The notes under the pieces were generated by a model that saw only the letters and a program-made list of their open reading frames with translations, searched no databases and was not told where the DNA came from. The translations under genes were made by a program, and so were the position numbers. 64,000 nucleotides of DNA, taken from the NCBI RefSeq assembly GCF_019145195.1, contig NZ_JAHSTW010000001.1, forward strand, positions 806,001 through 870,000. The letters are read 5' to 3'. This document shows, piece after piece, positions 63,880-64,000 of the stretch (position 1 is its first letter; every line of letters starts with the position of its first letter). Source of the DNA: Pseudomonas siliginis (lineage in GTDB: Bacteria > Pseudomonadota > Gammaproteobacteria > Pseudomonadales > Pseudomonadaceae).

Positions 63880-64000
63880 TTAACGGACCGGAGTGGTAGT
63901 GGTGTAGGTGTCGACTTCAACGTACTCGACTGCATCGCGACGACGACCGCCGAAGGTGGCTGCAAGGCTTGCGAAGAACGCACCGGCCAGCAGCGCGACG
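63880..64000 (-). CDS. C-terminal part of a small membrane protein (cut by window end)
   Basis: The last 39 residues of a minus-strand gene whose start lies beyond the window. A hydrophobic ALLAGAFFASLAATFGG stretch is followed by a basic RRR and a Thr-rich tail ending TTTTPVR. It precedes the 24-residue gene by 14 bases, probably in one transcript. Family not recognised. Confidence 0.5.
   Translation of the reverse strand, partial: VALLAGAFFASLAATFGGRRRDAVEYVEVDTYTTTTPVR

Overview
The window is a stretch of chromosome from a Pseudomonas of the fluorescens group. Four things point there: high GC; at least a dozen REP doublets of the fluorescens type (arms around GTGGGAGCGAGCCTGCTCGCG) in the gaps between genes; the bkdR-bkdA1A2B-lpdV and hcnABC operons; and a polyamine gene set built on gamma-glutamyl intermediates. 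I saw no rRNA, tRNA, insertion sequence, prophage or CRISPR array. Nearly all of it reads as ordinary metabolic core and near-core DNA, with a small accessory patch at about 51.2-54.5 kb.

Layout. 0-1.2 kb: the end of moaA and a bestrophin-type channel. 1.3-5.4 kb: a first polyamine/amine module (glutamine-synthetase-like ligase and FAD oxidase) behind a leader of about 350 nt that carries two tiny overlapping ORFs, then a DeoR regulator. 5.6-8.4 kb: an AbrB-type membrane protein, a small HD hydrolase and small secreted proteins. 8.5-19.4 kb: the main polyamine locus: PuuR-type regulator, PuuB, PuuC, PuuA, then (divergent) PuuD and the PotABCF uptake system. 19.5-23.3 kb: a possible sRNA, thpR and an EmrAB-type efflux pair. 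23.6-29.9 kb: an OprD porin, uronate dehydrogenase, an SMP-30 lactonase and a TRAP transporter. The porin and the dehydrogenase operon share an identical spaced motif upstream. 29.9-33.4 kb: a sulfide/persulfide module (TauE exporter, SQR-like flavoprotein, BigR-type sensor, Blh dioxygenase).

33.6-40.5 kb: branched-chain amino acid catabolism (bkdR, bkdA1, bkdA2, bkdB, lpdV, ilvE). 40.6-42.7 kb: a two-gene radical-SAM/DNA-metabolism operon behind a LexA box. 42.8-51.1 kb: mntH, a chalcone-isomerase-like protein, membrane and periplasmic proteins, an esterase, an AstE/AspA-type deacylase, an amino-acid-binding protein, a rhodanese and a GlxA-type regulator. 51.3-54.8 kb: a HigBA-type toxin-antitoxin pair, FKBP, a protealysin-like protease with its emfourin inhibitor, an uncharacterised protein and an RcnB-like protein. 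55.3-58.3 kb: an MFS carboxylate transporter, a lone ModA-like binding protein and a LysR regulator. 58.5-60.4 kb: a Kef-type antiporter. 60.5-63.5 kb: hcnABC (hydrogen cyanide synthase) with an RsmA/RsmE motif close to the hcnA start. 63.7-64 kb: two small membrane proteins, the last cut by the window edge.

Functionally the window is mostly nitrogen and carbon scavenging: polyamines to GABA, uronic acids to aldarates, and branched-chain keto acids to acyl-CoA. Around these sit sulfide detoxification, SOS-linked DNA metabolism and cyanide production. All functions are read from sequence motifs and family memory; no database search was run.
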